Origin: Dehalococcoidales bacterium
Lineage (GTDB): Bacteria; Chloroflexota; Dehalococcoidia; Dehalococcoidales; Fen-1064
NCBI GenBank assembly: GCA_030667735.1
Contig: DAOUVG010000108.1
Coordinates: 1-6,051 of the forward strand
Length of the DNA: 6,051 nucleotides
Direction of reading: 5' to 3'
The position numbers and the translations under genes are program-made. Numbering within the stretch: position 1 is the first letter of the stretch; each line of letters begins with the position of its first letter. A model generated the notes under the pieces. It was given only the letters and a program-made list of their open reading frames with translations, had not been told where the DNA came from and did no database searches. This document shows, piece by piece, positions 5,261 through 6,051 of this stretch.

Positions 5261-5712
5261 TTCTAGGCCAGGTATGCCGATAGGGGTCGTTAGATACAAA
5301 TTAGAACCTTTGTGTCAGTTGCCAAAGCCCCGTTTTGAAGCTAAGTGCCTTTTGGTGACATCCTGTCCTTTTTAGTTCGTCGCCTTTTTGTCGCCAACTT
5401 TTGGTGCTTTTTACCAACGGCTCTCAGTCTCGCTACCTAGTCCACGACCGTTTATGTTCGAGGAGTCCGACGGATTGTCTGCTGGACCCTCGCTGTGTTC
5501 TGTAGCCAACAAAACAGTCTTTCGTGCAACGCCTCGTTGGCTACCGGTCCGCACCGACCGTGCCTATCGATGAAGAGGCAGGCTGCTCTGGCCTGTCTTG
5601 GTCTGTTCAGGGTGGTACCGGACAGCACCCCGACTGCGGTCAGTCACTGAGAGCTCGTCTCTGATACCAGAGAAGCTATCTCTGATGATTCCGCCGGTGG
5701 TAAGACTACCCT
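5261..5712. other. Gene-free stretch with T-tracts and inverted repeats
   Basis: No frame here looks like protein. Positions 5348-5412 have repeated T-tracts: CTTTTGGTG occurs at 5349-5357 and 5398-5406, CCTTTTT at 5367-5373 and 5383-5389, and GTCGCC at 5379-5384 and 5390-5395. Inverted repeats include GTAGCCAAC (5502-5510) with GTTGGCTAC (5536-5544), AGGCAGGC (5576-5583) with GCCTGTCT (5591-5598, one wobble), and a distant pair GCTCTCAGT (5420-5428) with ACTGAGAGC (5646-5654). TCTCTGAT is repeated directly at 5658 and 5679. In the minus direction this is the region downstream of the winged-helix gene, so some hairpins may serve as its 3' end. A structured RNA is possible but unproven. Confidence 0.5.
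5502..5544. repeat. 9-bp perfect inverted repeat
   Basis: GTAGCCAAC (5502-5510) and GTTGGCTAC (5536-5544) pair perfectly around 25 bases. There is no T-run immediately after either arm, so a simple intrinsic terminator is unlikely. It could be a protein-binding palindrome or an RNA stem. Confidence 0.5.
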
Positions 5713-6051
5713 CTACTCACCTGTCCGGCTGTACACTCGGGCTCTCCCTCTTCCGGTCGGACTCAACCGTCCTTCGTCCACAACCTTCTTGAGGCTGGTA
5801 CGCAGGAGGCCACTGGAGCACGTCACACCCTTCTCCGTCAGGCGCTCTTTAAGCGACCGAGTCGACCTGGGCTCGTCGAAGAAACCCGCCTTGACCTCAG
5901 CACGAATGGCCCGCGTACACGAACGCTGGCCTCCTCGCGCCTTACCACTGGCTTTCACAGCTCGTGGAGGACCAGCACGTTTAGGCTCCATGGCCGGCAG
6001 TCCTTTGATGGCAGACCCGTACCTCTCCAGATACCGTTCAACGAACTCTAA
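5713..6051 (-). CDS. Winged-helix DNA-binding domain protein (partial, N-terminus outside window)
   Basis: The minus-strand frame is open from the right edge of the window through 112 codons to a TAG at 5713-5715. An ATG occurs at 5991, but the frame continues upstream of it (LEFVERYLERYGSAIKGLPA), so the true start is probably beyond the window. The visible order is an acidic/basic helix (FVERYLERYG), then a long basic Ala/Gly/Pro/Lys/Arg-rich linker (PKRAGPPRAVKASGKARGG), then a domain of about 55 residues that starts AEVKAGFFDEPRSTRSLKER and continues LTEKGVTCSSGLLRTSLKKV, ending GRGRARVYSRTGE. The GFFDEPR start, two helices and a basic hairpin resemble small winged-helix domains of archaea and some bacteria that use 'GFFDxPRT' before the first helix. 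DNA binding is therefore likely; target and regulation are unknown. It is transcribed toward the gene-free stretch. Confidence 0.65.
   Translation of the reverse strand, partial: LEFVERYLERYGSAIKGLPAMEPKRAGPPRAVKASGKARGGQRSCTRAIRAEVKAGFFDEPRSTRSLKERLTEKGVTCSSGLLRTSLKKVVDEGRLSPTGRGRARVYSRTGE

Noticed and set aside
5251..5289. Group I intron in the tRNA-Lys anticodon loop, with AGGGGTC pairing to the exon end
   Set aside because: The pairing resembles a P1 helix but uses two or more wobbles; no recognisable core (P7/R-S elements) and no 3' exon were found down to the window end.
5388..5573. Plus-strand frame of 61 residues in the gene-free stretch
   Set aside because: It starts at TTG without a ribosome site and has Ser/Pro/Arg-rich composition typical of non-coding DNA.

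Overview
The window reads as a bacterial, probably environmental, genome fragment of moderate to high GC. Lineage is an inference: dispersed intergenic repeats of the 'GTCATTGCGAGC...GAAGCAATCTC' type, a free-standing FmdE-family protein, and an acyl-CoA operon built on acetoacetyl-CoA synthetase would all fit Chloroflexota (Dehalococcoidia-like). No rRNA or marker gene is present to prove this.

Layout, left to right. Positions 3-128 carry the last 41 codons of a + strand gene that enters from outside the window. Its stop sits in the first of four hairpins packed into 111-219. A + strand FmdE-family gene with a C-terminal zinc ribbon follows (270-806). The convergent gap 807-1022 is filled by a mosaic of three REP-like repeat units. 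A compact minus-strand operon of three genes occupies 4846 down to 1023: acetoacetyl-CoA synthetase, a crotonase-fold protein, and an HMG-CoA lyase-like DRE-TIM protein. The gaps are 24-32 bp and each gene has a clear Shine-Dalgarno site. Upstream of the operon, 4849-5220 holds an AT-richer minus-strand reading frame with an in-frame TAA and a good promoter-like sequence. Next comes the 5' half only of a tRNA-Lys(CUU) on the + strand (5223-5260), broken at the anticodon loop. A gene-free stretch of about 450 bp (5261-5712) contains several inverted repeats. The window ends in the 3' part of a minus-strand winged-helix gene (5713-6051) that runs off the right edge.

How the genes may work together. 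The three operon enzymes match, by family, the distal end of leucine catabolism: hydration of 3-methylglutaconyl-CoA by a crotonase, cleavage of HMG-CoA to acetyl-CoA and acetoacetate, and ATP-dependent activation of acetoacetate. However, the crotonase lacks one of the two catalytic glutamates. The lyase-like protein lacks the catalytic loop cysteine and one metal-ligand asparagine, and has Glu for Asp in its signature motif. The operon may therefore act on a related but different acyl-CoA or branched acid. This is the most interesting metabolic point in the window. The orphan tRNA half and the disrupted frame beside it mark a likely recombination or decay boundary.
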